From NCBI RefSeq assembly GCF_022712275.1, contig NZ_JALAGU010000048.1, positions 1 to 60,892 on the forward strand: DNA of 60,892 nucleotides. The letters run 5' to 3'. The position numbers and the translations under genes are program-made. The DNA comes from Corynebacterium sp. Its GTDB lineage: Bacteria > Actinomycetota > Actinomycetes > Mycobacteriales > Mycobacteriaceae. Positions 42,995-51,690 of the stretch are shown here, piece after piece. The notes under the pieces are model-generated. The model did not search any database, had not been told where the DNA came from, and saw nothing but the letters and a program-made list of their open reading frames with translations. How positions within the stretch are numbered: the first letter of the stretch is position 1; each line of letters begins with the position of its first letter.

Positions 42995-44380
42995 CTATTC
43001 CGCAGGCAGCTCCGGCAGCTCCGGCAGCGCGGTGCTGTGCAACCACGCCTGCCAGATGCCGTCGAGCGGTTCGGTGCTCACCGAGTCGGCCAGTGCCGTG
43101 AACTCGTCGGTTGTCGCCAGGCTGTGCTTCCTGGTCTCCGCCCAGGTGCGCAGAAGAGCCCGGAACGACAGGTCACCGAGGGTGCGTCGGAGCGTCTCGA
43201 GAAGCAGCGCACCCCGCTTGTAGACACGGTCGTCGAACAGGTCGGCGGCGCCGGGGTCCAGAAGCTGTAGATCCTGCGGCAGTTCCGCCAGCCGCGCATG
43301 GTGGAAGCCGGCGCACTCCGCGATCGACGGCCCGTCCGACTCCTGCGACCAGATCCACTCGGAGAAGCAGGCGAAGCCCTCGTTGAGCCAGATGTCCTCC
43401 CAGCGGGCGAGGCCGACACTGTTGCCGAACCACTGGTGGGCGAGCTCGTGCGCGATGAGTCGCTGCTCGGACTCCTCGCAGTGGTTCAGGCCGAAGGTCG
43501 TCATGCCCTGTGCCTCCAGCGGAATCTCCAGGTCCTCGTCAACGACGACGACAGTCAGATCCTCCTGCGGGTAGTCGCCGAACCAGTCCTCGAAGACCGC
43601 CACCATGTCGGGTACCGGGGAGAAGGCCTCGCGCACGAGGCCGGAGTGGGCAGGCGGGGCGATGAGCCTGGCGGATCCGGCGCCTTGCGGGGCGTGTCCG
43701 GTGAGCGACCGTGCCCCGGCACGCACCGCGCCGACGACGACATCGCCCACGGTCGTGAGGCGGAACGCGTACTCCGTGTACTCCCCCACGTGCGCGGCGA
43801 GCAGGTACGTCGCGGTCGGGACATGGCTCTCGAAGTGCCAGGCCTTCTTGCGTCCCGCGGAGGTCACGCGACCCGGCACACCGGTCACCGCGACGAAGAA
43901 CTCCGGGTCACAGGTGAACTCGATGTCGTAGGTGCCTCGGTCGTCGACCCGGTCGTTGCAGGGGAACCACGTGGGCGCACCGCACGGCTGCGAGGCGACG
44001 AGCGCACCGTCGGTGAGTTCCTCCCAGCCGACCTCGCCCCAGTGCGACCGGCGCGGCGCCGGCTTGCCGGCGTAGTCGATGACGACGGTCAGCGAGGTTC
44101 CCGGCTGCAGAGACGGACCGAAGCGCACATGCAGCGCGTCCTTCCCGTGCTTGAGCTGCTTGTGCACCTTCCCGTCGACACGCACCTTGCCTACGCGCAG
44201 CCCGACGAGGTCGAAGCGCAGGTCCCGGGTCTCCTCGAGCACCCGCACGTCGAACTCGGCACGTCCCTCGAGGCGGTTGGTGCGCGGGGTGTAGTCGATG
44301 GCGAGCGTCGTATGAGCGACGGAGAACCGCTGGTCACCGGAGTGCGGGAGGTAGGGGTGTGGAGCAGAGGTGTGGGGCAT
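42995..44380 (-). CDS. M1-family zinc metallopeptidase
   Basis: The 461-residue aminopeptidase-type enzyme has the zinc site H-E-L-A-H-Q-W-F-G-N near residue 311 and a downstream glutamate in W-L-N-E-G-F-A. An upstream substrate motif is present as G-M-T-T-F-G, the family's usual GAMEN position. It lacks a signal peptide. Its ATG is 10 bp after the Pls/PosA synthetase gene. TAGGAT lies 7 nt before the ATG, and its T-A-G is the synthetase stop codon. A peptidase beside a poly(amino acid) synthetase could trim or degrade the product; this is inference. Confidence 0.88.
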   Translation of the reverse strand: MPHTSAPHPYLPHSGDQRFSVAHTTLAIDYTPRTNRLEGRAEFDVRVLEETRDLRFDLVGLRVGKVRVDGKVHKQLKHGKDALHVRFGPSLQPGTSLTVVIDYAGKPAPRRSHWGEVGWEELTDGALVASQPCGAPTWFPCNDRVDDRGTYDIEFTCDPEFFVAVTGVPGRVTSAGRKKAWHFESHVPTATYLLAAHVGEYTEYAFRLTTVGDVVVGAVRAGARSLTGHAPQGAGSARLIAPPAHSGLVREAFSPVPDMVAVFEDWFGDYPQEDLTVVVVDEDLEIPLEAQGMTTFGLNHCEESEQRLIAHELAHQWFGNSVGLARWEDIWLNEGFACFSEWIWSQESDGPSIAECAGFHHARLAELPQDLQLLDPGAADLFDDRVYKRGALLLETLRRTLGDLSFRALLRTWAETRKHSLATTDEFTALADSVSTEPLDGIWQAWLHSTALPELPELPAE

Positions 44381-44390
44381 CGGACCGATC

Positions 44391-47300
44391 CTATGTCGTT
44401 GACTGGTAGGCGCGCACCTTCACGGCCTTCCAGGGGCCGATCGGGTTGCCGCTCCACCGGGAGCCGACGGGCACGCCCTCACCGCGCATCACCAGCGAGG
44501 CCGGACCGACCGTCGCATGCGCACCGATCGACGCGGCGGGCAGGATCACACTGTGCGGGCCGAGCGTCGCCCCGTCCTCGAGCTCGACACGGTCCATGCT
44601 CATGATGCGGTCGTGGAACAGGTGCGTCTGCACCACACAGCCCCGGTTGACGGTGGAACCGTCACCGAGGGTCACCAGATCGGGTTCGGGCAGCCAGTAC
44701 GAGTCGCACCACACGCCCTTGCCGATGTGCGCACCGAGCGAGCGCAGCCAGACCGCCATCGCGGGCGTCCCTACGGCGGCACGGGCGAACCAGGGTGCGG
44801 CGAGCATCTCGGTGAAGGTGTCACTGACCTCGGTGCGCCACACGAAACTCGACCACAACGGCTTCTCCCCGGCCCGGATCGGCCCCACGATCGTCCACTT
44901 CGCGACAGTGGTGACCGCTGCAGCGACAGCGCCGGCGGCGAGCATCACGATGCCGGACAGCAGGAGCGTCCACCACGGCCCGACCGAGGACCAGAGCCAG
45001 GTGAAGACGCAGAGCACCGCTACACCGAGCAGGCAGGAGACGATCACCGGCACGATGCGGCACAGCTCCCACAAGGTGCGCGCGACCTTCAGCCGCGTCC
45101 CGGGGTTGTAGGTGCGCTCGTCGTCACCGGTCTGCGCCGCGCGGCGCAGGCGGGTCGGCGGGGAGCCGAGCCATGACGAACCCGACTTCGACTTGTCCGG
45201 GGCAACCGACAGCACGGCGACCAGCGAACGCTTGGCGACCTTGTGCCCGGGGCCGGCCATGCCCGAGTTGCCGAGGAACGCCCGTTTACCGATGCGCACC
45301 GGGGCGATCCGCAGCCATCCGCGATGCAGTTCATAGGATGCGACCATCGTGTCGTCGGCGAGGAACGCGCCCTCGTCGATGCGGGTCATCGTCGGCAGCA
45401 GCAGGACGGTGGACGCCTCGACGTTCTTCCCGACCCGGGCGCCCAGCATGCGCAGCCACACCGGGGTGAACAGGCTCGAGTAGATCGGGAAAAGGAAGTT
45501 GCGGGATGCATCGAGCAGGCGCTCCGTGGTCCACACCTGCCACCCGATGCGGCTGTGCACCGGGAATGTCCCCTCCGTCAGACCGACCGCGCACAGACGG
45601 ACGAGCACCAGGACGATCCCCGCGTACACGAGGCCGACGGCGAGCACCGCCGGCACCAACCAGACAAGCGAGCCGAGCAACGCCTGCCAGGGGGTGTCTG
45701 CACCGGCGATCCCGATCGAGAGGACGGCGGCTCCCGCCGCGAACGCCACGAACGGCTGCAGGGCCAGACCGACCGACGAGACACCGTAGGCGATCTTCCA
45801 CGCCGACGACTGCGTCGCCTTCTTCTCCGGCCATCTGCCGGCGATGCGCTTCGCACCACCGGTACGCACGGCGGGCGATCCGCTCCACCGCTGGCCCGAC
45901 TTCACACGGCCGAACACCGCGGAACCGGGCGAGATCTCCGCCCCGTCGTCGATCCGGGTGCCGGGAGCGAGCGTCGACCGGGCGCCGACGGTGACATTGC
46001 GTCCGATGCGCACCGGGCCGACGCGCAGCAGGTCACCGTCGATCCAGTACCCGCTGAGGTCGGTCTCGGGCTCGATCGCCGAGTTCCGGCCGATCTCCAG
46101 CATCCCGGTGATCGGCGGCAACGTATGCAGTGACACATCGCGCTCGACCTTCGCGCCGAGCATGCGGGCGTACACCGTGATCCACGGTGCCCCGGCAAGA
46201 CCGACGGCGTCGATCTGGGCCGCGAACTGCTCGGCGAGCCAGAGTCGCATGTGGGTGGCACCGCCACGCGGGTAGTCCCCCGGAACGAGTCCGCCCAGCA
46301 GCAGACGGGCCGCGGCCGCAGCGATACCCATGCGACCGAAGGGCGTCGCCACGACGACGATCATGACGATGAGCAGCCACCAGGGCACACTCGGCAGGAC
46401 GCTGAAGGCGTCGCCGTCGACCGAGGTGAGGATCGTTCCCGCGGTGAGGAGGTAGACGAGCCACCTCACCCCGCCCACGATGAACAGCGGGACGCCGGCG
46501 AGCGTCTGCAGCCACTGGGTACGACGCGGTGTCGGAACCGGGCGGTGGTAGGTGTCAGAGGTGGTCTGCGCGTCCGTCGCGGCGACCGCTGCCGCCATCG
46601 CCGCCAACCGCGGCACATCGTAGACGTCAGCGACGGCGAACTCGGGCACCCTGGTGCGGATCCGGCTGACGAGCTGGGCGGCGGCGAGGGACCCGCCGCC
46701 GAGGTCGAAGAAGTTGGCGTCGGTGCCCGGGACGGGCATGCCGAGGACAGCCTCCCACTGTTCCACCAGCCACTGCTCGGCCTCTGTCCGGGGTGCGTCA
46801 CCCTCGCCCGTACTGTCGTGTCCCGCGCCGCCGGTCGCCGAGGGCGGCAGCGGCCACGGGAGTGCCGCACGGTCCACCTTGCCGGAGGTCCGCGTGGGCA
46901 GTTCCTCGACGACGGCGAGCAACGGCATCACCCCCGCCGCGAGGCGGGAGGCGAGATGTTCGCGGGCCGCGGCGCGGTCGAGGTCACGGTCGCCCTCGAC
47001 GACGAGGTAGCCGACCAGCAACGGCACCCCCGCCTCACTCTTCCGGACCGCAGCAGTCGCGGCCGTCACACCGGGCAGGTCCTGCAGCGCATTCTCCACC
47101 TCGCCGAGTTCGACACGGCGTCCACCGACCTTGACCTGGTCGTCGGCACGACCGACGAAGATCAGGCCGTCCTCCTCGTAGCGCACGAGATCGCCGGAGC
47201 GGTAGGCACGCTCCCAGCCGAGGGAGGGCATCGGTGCGTACTTCTCCGCGTCCTTCGCGGGGTCGAGGTAGCGGGCGAGTCCGACGCCGCCGATGATGAG

Positions 47301-48338
47301 TTCGCCCTGCTCCCCGGGCGCGACCCTCCCGCCTTCGGCGTCGACGACGGCGAGGTCCCAGCCGTCGAGGGGAAGACCGATGCTCACCGGTCCTTTCTCG
47401 TCGAGTCGGCAACCGCAGGCGACGACGGTCGCCTCTGTCGGGCCGTAGGTGTTCCACACCTCACGCCCCTCCTCCACCAGGCGCGCGGCAAGTTCGGGCG
47501 GGCAGGCCTCGCCACCGAAGATGAGCAGCCGGACGTTCTCGATCGCCTCGGCGGGCCACATCGCGGCCAGCGTCGGTACGGTCGAGACAGCCGTGACGTT
47601 CTGGCGGACGAGCCAGCCCGCGAGATCCACTCCGCTGCGTACCAGCGAGCGTGGCGCCGGCACCAGGCACGCGCCGTGCCGCCAGGCGAGCCACATCTCC
47701 TCGCAGGACGCATCGAAGGCGACCGAGAGCCCGGCGAGCACCCGGTCACCGGGGCCGAGCGGGTCGTCCTGCAGGAAGAGGTTTGCCTCCGCGTCGACAA
47801 ATGCCGCGGCCGAGCGGTGTGTGACCGCGACCCCCTTCGGCACGCCGGTGGATCCGGAGGTGAAGATGATCCAGGCGTCGTCATCCGGGGTCGGGTCGTG
47901 GGACGCCTCGGCGTCCTGCGTACCCTGCTCGTCCCCGTTCTCACGCGGCACATAGCCGCCGTTACCGACGATGCCGACGGCCTGTGCCTCCCCGAAGACG
48001 AGACGGGCCCGCTCATCGGTGTCGTCGACATCGACCGGAACGTAGGCAGCCCGGGCGAGCATCACGGCGAGAATCGAGATGTATAGTTCCTTCGATCCGG
48101 AGTCGACGCGGATACCGACCCTGTCCCCCGGTCGCACCCCCGCCGAGCGGAGCACCGCTGCCTTCGCCTCGACGGCGTCGAGCAGTTCGGTGTAGCTCAA
48201 CGCCCCCGATCCGTCATCGATGGCGGATGCCTCGGGATGGTCCTGTGCTGTCGCCCGGAGAATGTCGATGAGCGTCCGGGGTGGCGCCGCGAGGGCACCG
48301 CGAGTCAGGGGAGATTGAGAATCACCGGTGAGTTTCAC
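44391..48338 (-). CDS. Pls/PosA-family non-ribosomal peptide synthetase
   Basis: The 1315-residue synthetase has an adenylation domain (about 20-520). It shows F-T-S-G-S-T-G-V-P-K-G near 155, Y-G-P-T-E-A-T and G-R-A-D-D-Q-V-K-V-G-G-R-R. A carrier domain follows with its phosphopantetheine serine near 549 in G-G-G-S-L. The C-terminal 700 residues have about six membrane segments between three hexapeptide-rich domains. This is the architecture of epsilon-poly-lysine synthetase (Pls), and condensation and thioesterase domains are absent. The amino acid used cannot be read reliably. I chose GTG 48338; upstream frame is not conserved. Confidence 0.87.
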   Translation of the reverse strand: MKLTGDSQSPLTRGALAAPPRTLIDILRATAQDHPEASAIDDGSGALSYTELLDAVEAKAAVLRSAGVRPGDRVGIRVDSGSKELYISILAVMLARAAYVPVDVDDTDERARLVFGEAQAVGIVGNGGYVPRENGDEQGTQDAEASHDPTPDDDAWIIFTSGSTGVPKGVAVTHRSAAAFVDAEANLFLQDDPLGPGDRVLAGLSVAFDASCEEMWLAWRHGACLVPAPRSLVRSGVDLAGWLVRQNVTAVSTVPTLAAMWPAEAIENVRLLIFGGEACPPELAARLVEEGREVWNTYGPTEATVVACGCRLDEKGPVSIGLPLDGWDLAVVDAEGGRVAPGEQGELIIGGVGLARYLDPAKDAEKYAPMPSLGWERAYRSGDLVRYEEDGLIFVGRADDQVKVGGRRVELGEVENALQDLPGVTAATAAVRKSEAGVPLLVGYLVVEGDRDLDRAAAREHLASRLAAGVMPLLAVVEELPTRTSGKVDRAALPWPLPPSATGGAGHDSTGEGDAPRTEAEQWLVEQWEAVLGMPVPGTDANFFDLGGGSLAAAQLVSRIRTRVPEFAVADVYDVPRLAAMAAAVAATDAQTTSDTYHRPVPTPRRTQWLQTLAGVPLFIVGGVRWLVYLLTAGTILTSVDGDAFSVLPSVPWWLLIVMIVVVATPFGRMGIAAAAARLLLGGLVPGDYPRGGATHMRLWLAEQFAAQIDAVGLAGAPWITVYARMLGAKVERDVSLHTLPPITGMLEIGRNSAIEPETDLSGYWIDGDLLRVGPVRIGRNVTVGARSTLAPGTRIDDGAEISPGSAVFGRVKSGQRWSGSPAVRTGGAKRIAGRWPEKKATQSSAWKIAYGVSSVGLALQPFVAFAAGAAVLSIGIAGADTPWQALLGSLVWLVPAVLAVGLVYAGIVLVLVRLCAVGLTEGTFPVHSRIGWQVWTTERLLDASRNFLFPIYSSLFTPVWLRMLGARVGKNVEASTVLLLPTMTRIDEGAFLADDTMVASYELHRGWLRIAPVRIGKRAFLGNSGMAGPGHKVAKRSLVAVLSVAPDKSKSGSSWLGSPPTRLRRAAQTGDDERTYNPGTRLKVARTLWELCRIVPVIVSCLLGVAVLCVFTWLWSSVGPWWTLLLSGIVMLAAGAVAAAVTTVAKWTIVGPIRAGEKPLWSSFVWRTEVSDTFTEMLAAPWFARAAVGTPAMAVWLRSLGAHIGKGVWCDSYWLPEPDLVTLGDGSTVNRGCVVQTHLFHDRIMSMDRVELEDGATLGPHSVILPAASIGAHATVGPASLVMRGEGVPVGSRWSGNPIGPWKAVKVRAYQSTT

Positions 48339-48387
48339 GACGTCAGTCAAGCACACACAGGTGAACTTCTGATGACGTGCACGGCAA

Positions 48388-50061
48388 CTACAGTTCCAGC
48401 CGCGCCCCCGACCACCGCTCACGCAGCCACCGGTCGTGGGAGGCGACGACAACCGCCCCCGGGTACTCCGGAATCGCCTCCTCCAGTGCAGTGACCAGGG
48501 ACAACGAGAGGTGATTGTCCGGCTCGTCGAGCAGCAGGACCTCCGGTGGATCCGCGAGCAGCACCGCCAGGGCCACCCTGCGCTGCTGGCCGAGGCTGAG
48601 TTCCACCAGCGGTCGGTTCTCGTCGCGCGGGTGGATCAGCCCGAACGTGGACAGTGGCACCTCCTCGGCCAGCTCCTCACCGACCAGGTCACGGTAGGCG
48701 CGCTCGACTGTGCGGTCGTCGCCGCGGTCGTGCGGGTCCGGCAGGTCGACGTCCTGGGTCAGGTAGCCGGTGCGTACCCCGGTGACCGTGAGAGACCCGG
48801 CGTCCGGAGTGAGTTGTCCGGCGAGGACCGAGAGCAGCGTGGACTTCCCCGACCCGTTCGGTCCGGTGACCAGGAGCTTCTCGGTGCCGTTGAGGGTCAG
48901 CGATGTCCCCGGGAGGCGTCCTTCCACGGAAATGCAGGACGCCACGACGACCGGCCCCTCGGCAGGTTCACGGGTGGTACCGGCCGATGCCGCCGTGAGA
49001 CCGGCGAAGGTCAGCTCCTTCGGGGGCTTGCGGACCTGCTCCTCCTCGAGTTTCTCCAGGCGCGAGCGGGAATCGTTGACGCGGCGCGAGACGACCTTCG
49101 CGTTGCGGTCGGCGTAGAACTTCTTCGCCAGCTTCCCCTCGGTCCGGGGCGGGGCGCCGACGTGCCCGACGGTGTGGTTGTCGCGCACACCGGCACGCAG
49201 GCGCTTCAGTTCCGCCTGCTCATCGCGGTACCGGCGTTCCCAACGAACGCGGACGTCTTCGCGGGCGACCAGATAGTCGCTGTAGTTGCCGGTGTAGCGG
49301 GTCACCCCGCCGTCCTGGCCGACCATGCTCGGCGCGGGGTCCAGATCCACGATGCCGGACGCCGCGATGTCCAGGAACGCACGGTCGTGACTGGCGAAGA
49401 GTACCGGCCCCTTCCACGCGGAAAGGACGCTGACCAGGTAAGTCGTCGCGGCGTCGTCGAGATGGTTGGTGGGCTCGTCGAGCAGGAGGATGTCCGGCCG
49501 GTTGAGCAGCAGCCACGCCAGGGACAGGCGCGCCTGCTGACCTCCGGAGAGTTCCCCGGTGGGGCGGTCGGTCGGGATGTGCGACAGGCCGAGGCCGGCG
49601 AGCGTGGCCGAGATCCGGGCGTCGGTCTCCCAGATGTCGAGGCGTTCGGCCAGGTCAATGGCTTTTGTGTAGGCCTGCTCGTCGTAAGGGTCGGCGGCGG
49701 ACTCCAGGTCACGGGCGACCTGACGCTCGACGGCGACGGCGGACTCCAGAGCCTGCCCGATCGTGTCGGCCGGGGCGAAGGGCGCCTGCTGGTGCAGCAG
49801 ACCGACGCGGGCCCGGTGACTGCCGGAACCGGTGTCGATGGTCCCGGCGGTCGTTGCACCGCGCGGCAGTGAACCGTGGACGGCGTGCAGCAGGGTGGAC
49901 TTGCCCGAGCCGTTCTCACCGATCAGACCGATGCGCTGACCTGGGGCGACGGTGAAGCTGAGGTTTGTGAGGATGTGCGTCCCCGCGATCTGGGCAGACA
50001 GGCCGTCGATACGCAGGACGGCGTCCGGGGTGGCGGTGTGCGCGGAGGTGTCGGACAACAT
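48388..50061 (-). CDS. ABC-F family ATPase
   Basis: The 557-residue soluble protein has two ABC domains, with G-E-N-G-S-G-K-S-T and G-P-N-G-S-G-K-S-T. The signatures are L-S-G-G-Q-Q-A-R and L-S-L-G-Q-Q-R-R, the Walker B motifs L-L-D-E-P-T-N-H-L-D and L-L-D-E-P-D-N-H-L-S. A basic linker lies between them. ABC-F proteins bind ribosomes and relieve stalling; many give antibiotic resistance. The ATG follows AGGGAG. A leader with a tiny open frame and competing hairpins precedes it. The Pls/PosA gene starts 49 bp downstream. Confidence 0.92.
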   Translation of the reverse strand: MLSDTSAHTATPDAVLRIDGLSAQIAGTHILTNLSFTVAPGQRIGLIGENGSGKSTLLHAVHGSLPRGATTAGTIDTGSGSHRARVGLLHQQAPFAPADTIGQALESAVAVERQVARDLESAADPYDEQAYTKAIDLAERLDIWETDARISATLAGLGLSHIPTDRPTGELSGGQQARLSLAWLLLNRPDILLLDEPTNHLDDAATTYLVSVLSAWKGPVLFASHDRAFLDIAASGIVDLDPAPSMVGQDGGVTRYTGNYSDYLVAREDVRVRWERRYRDEQAELKRLRAGVRDNHTVGHVGAPPRTEGKLAKKFYADRNAKVVSRRVNDSRSRLEKLEEEQVRKPPKELTFAGLTAASAGTTREPAEGPVVVASCISVEGRLPGTSLTLNGTEKLLVTGPNGSGKSTLLSVLAGQLTPDAGSLTVTGVRTGYLTQDVDLPDPHDRGDDRTVERAYRDLVGEELAEEVPLSTFGLIHPRDENRPLVELSLGQQRRVALAVLLADPPEVLLLDEPDNHLSLSLVTALEEAIPEYPGAVVVASHDRWLRERWSGARLEL

Positions 50062-50068
50062 GGCGGAA

Positions 50069-50162
50069 CTCCCTGAGTGGAGAAAAGGTGTGCCCCGCCG
50101 GGCTGTGCTCACCGGCGCCCGGAGCTGTTCGCTCGACGGGGATCCGGGGGCGCCTCAGGCGC
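50069..50162 (-). promoter_or_regulatory. Candidate attenuator of the ABC-F gene
   Basis: After the leader frame, GCGCC-TGA-GGCGC (50162-50150) can form a first hairpin. GGCGCCC (50154-50148) can instead pair with GGGCGCC (50120-50114). The latter overlaps the left arm of a third stem CCGGGC/GCCCGG (50122-50117 with 50103-50098). A TTTT run (50086-50083) and the AGGGAG ribosome site (50074-50069) follow. The pairings exclude one another, as in transcription attenuators. Confidence 0.5.
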
Positions 50163-50179
50163 GGGACGGTTCAGGGGTT

Positions 50180-50191
50180 CTACTTCCGCAT
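50180..50191 (-). CDS. Three-codon leader open frame (M-R-K-stop)
   Basis: The minus strand reads ATG CGG AAG TAG, 118 nt before the ABC-F start. TTGCGC (50223-50228), 18 bp and TAGCGT (50199-50204) lie 7 nt before this ATG, matching the leaderless promoters seen elsewhere in the window. A minimal leader peptide on a leaderless message is a known design for ribosome-sensing attenuators of ABC-F genes. Translation is inferred. Confidence 0.5.
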   Translation of the reverse strand: MRK

Positions 50192-50302
50192 GGGACTCAC
50201 GCTAGCAGCGGTTGTCCGCACCGCGCAACGGCAGGTCGGTCGCATGCCTGCTGAGACGGCCTCATGGTGCGTGATGCGGACGTCACTCAGTCGCGCGGCC
50301 GC

Positions 50303-50785
50303 TCAGCCCTCGACGAGTGACCGGAGAGTGTGGAGCGTCTCGGTGATGCCGTAGGTGGCGGCGTCCCGCCGGTCGACTTCCTGGGCGGCGGCGTCCTCCC
50401 CGTACTTCTCGACGAAGAATGCCTCACCCTGTTCGGTGAAACGGGTGAACTCGGTGAGGACGGTGGCGTCGTCGCGGCGGTTCACCGGCTCCAGGCGGTA
50501 ACCCCACACCGTGCCGGACGAGGTGACCTGCCAGGAGAACTCGCGGCCGGGCTCGCAGACCACGACCTCGGACACCGTGCTCCACTCCCGGTCCTCGGTC
50601 CGGTTGTGGCCGGTGAACGTCGCTCCGACGCCCCGGGCGGCCGGATCGGTGGCGGCGGCGTCGTTCCACTCCGCGTTGTAGCACTGGGCGCTCCATTCGC
50701 CGGTGCGGGTGATGTCGCTGACCAGGTCGAAGACCTCGGCCGGGGACGCGGCGATGGTGATGGAGTCGCTGAGTTCGTATGCCAT
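50303..50785 (-). CDS. SRPBCC (polyketide cyclase/START-like) family protein
   Basis: The 160-residue protein has the helix-grip fold pattern, with A-S-P-A-E-V-F-D-L-V-S-D near residue 13, G-E-W-S, and G-H-N-R-T. Such proteins bind hydrophobic ligands or act in lipid or polyketide handling. TACCCT (50793-50798, minus) lies 7 nt before the ATG. It is divergent from the small secreted protein gene, 58 bp between starts. Confidence 0.85.
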   Translation of the reverse strand: MAYELSDSITIAASPAEVFDLVSDITRTGEWSAQCYNAEWNDAAATDPAARGVGATFTGHNRTEDREWSTVSEVVVCEPGREFSWQVTSSGTVWGYRLEPVNRRDDATVLTEFTRFTEQGEAFFVEKYGEDAAAQEVDRRDAATYGITETLHTLRSLVEG

Positions 50786-50843
50786 GGCGTCGAGGGTAGT
50801 CGGGGCCTGTCCGGCCGGGCGCTTCCCCGCTACCGTGGACGCC

Positions 50844-51146
50844 ATGACCACCACATCACGCCGTCGGCGACTTACCACCACAGCACTCGCCACCGGCCTT
50901 ACCGGCGTGCTCGCCGTCACCACCGCCGGAACCGCCGGTGCTGCAGACCTCCCGTCCAGCTCGGAGGTGCAGTCACAGGTCAACGGCGCAGTCGAGGACT
51001 CGGTCGAGTACGGCGGCTACGTCGCCGGCAGTGTAGGGGCCTTCTTCCGACTGCCTGTCGACCAGGCCATCTACGGCAGTGCGGCCGCCGGAGCGCTCGC
51101 GCTGTGCCTGGTTCTCCCCTCCCCTGACGGCAACTGCGTGATCTGA
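50844..51146 (+). CDS. Small secreted protein
   Basis: I do not recognise a family. The 100-residue protein has an R-R-R-R-rich N-terminus and signal peptide (to about residue 34, A-G-A-A-D). A short polar part follows, then a hydrophobic C-terminal segment (about 70-92) with one pair of cysteines (L-C-L and N-C-V). The build resembles small envelope or pore-like proteins of mycolate bacteria, but the resemblance is only general. TACCGT lies 7 nt before the ATG, a leaderless start. Confidence 0.65.
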   Translation: MTTTSRRRRLTTTALATGLTGVLAVTTAGTAGAADLPSSSEVQSQVNGAVEDSVEYGGYVAGSVGAFFRLPVDQAIYGSAAAGALALCLVLPSPDGNCVI

Positions 51147-51172
51147 GAACGAAGAGAACACAGAAGGGCGCC

Positions 51173-51538
51173 ATGTACATCAAGATGATGGACGAGTACC
51201 CGGTCGACTGGCCGTTCTGGAACCCGGCTGGCAGCAATCCCGACCTTGACCTGCCCTATCTGCTCTCCGACATGGATGATCCCCTCCCCCACCTTCCGGA
51301 TGATCTCGCAGCGCAGGTCCGATCCTGGACCAGGCAGTTCGCGGAGAACTATGAGCGGAGCTTCCGGTGGCCGTCGCAGGAGATGGCCCGGGCTCACGAG
51401 GAGGAGGGACGCCGCCTCCACGCGGAAGTCACGGCAGCTCTCCCCGTGGACACAGTGGTGCTCGACTACTGGGAGACCGGCTACGCCGACGATGCCGAAG
51501 ACACCGGTGATTCCTCCGCGGGCACCTTCACACACTGA
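51173..51538 (+). CDS. Small acidic hypothetical protein
   Basis: The 121-residue protein has no signal or membrane segment. It begins M-Y-I-K-M-M-D-E-Y and is rich in Asp, Glu, Trp and Pro; the last 25 residues are acidic and disordered. I do not recognise a family. Size and charge would fit an immunity or antitoxin protein, but no toxin gene is adjacent, so I give no function. It lies 26 bp after the small secreted protein and may share its message. Confidence 0.55.
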   Translation: MYIKMMDEYPVDWPFWNPAGSNPDLDLPYLLSDMDDPLPHLPDDLAAQVRSWTRQFAENYERSFRWPSQEMARAHEEEGRRLHAEVTAALPVDTVVLDYWETGYADDAEDTGDSSAGTFTH

Positions 51539-51554
51539 CGTCACCACCCCCTGG

Positions 51555-51580
51555 CTCCAGGTCGGGTGCCTCAGGGTGGA
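51555..51580 (+). repeat. 26-bp dispersed repeat, copy 2
   Basis: Matches 18210-18235 at 24 of 26 positions in the same orientation. It lies in the gap between the small acidic protein and the ABC exporter. Confidence 0.5.
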
Positions 51581-51690
51581 TCAGGCGGCAGGTGTCGAGT
51601 CAGCACCCTCACCGGCAGAAAAACGGGCGGTTCAGCTGCCTGTGAGGGGGCAGAGTCGACATCGGGAGACAACGGAGGCGACGGGGGCGA

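Noticed and set aside
46251..48086. Long open frame of about 600 codons on the plus strand inside the synthetase gene
   Set aside because: It is antisense to a clear multidomain synthetase, has biased Arg/Gly/Val composition typical of a GC-rich shadow and shows no domain motif.
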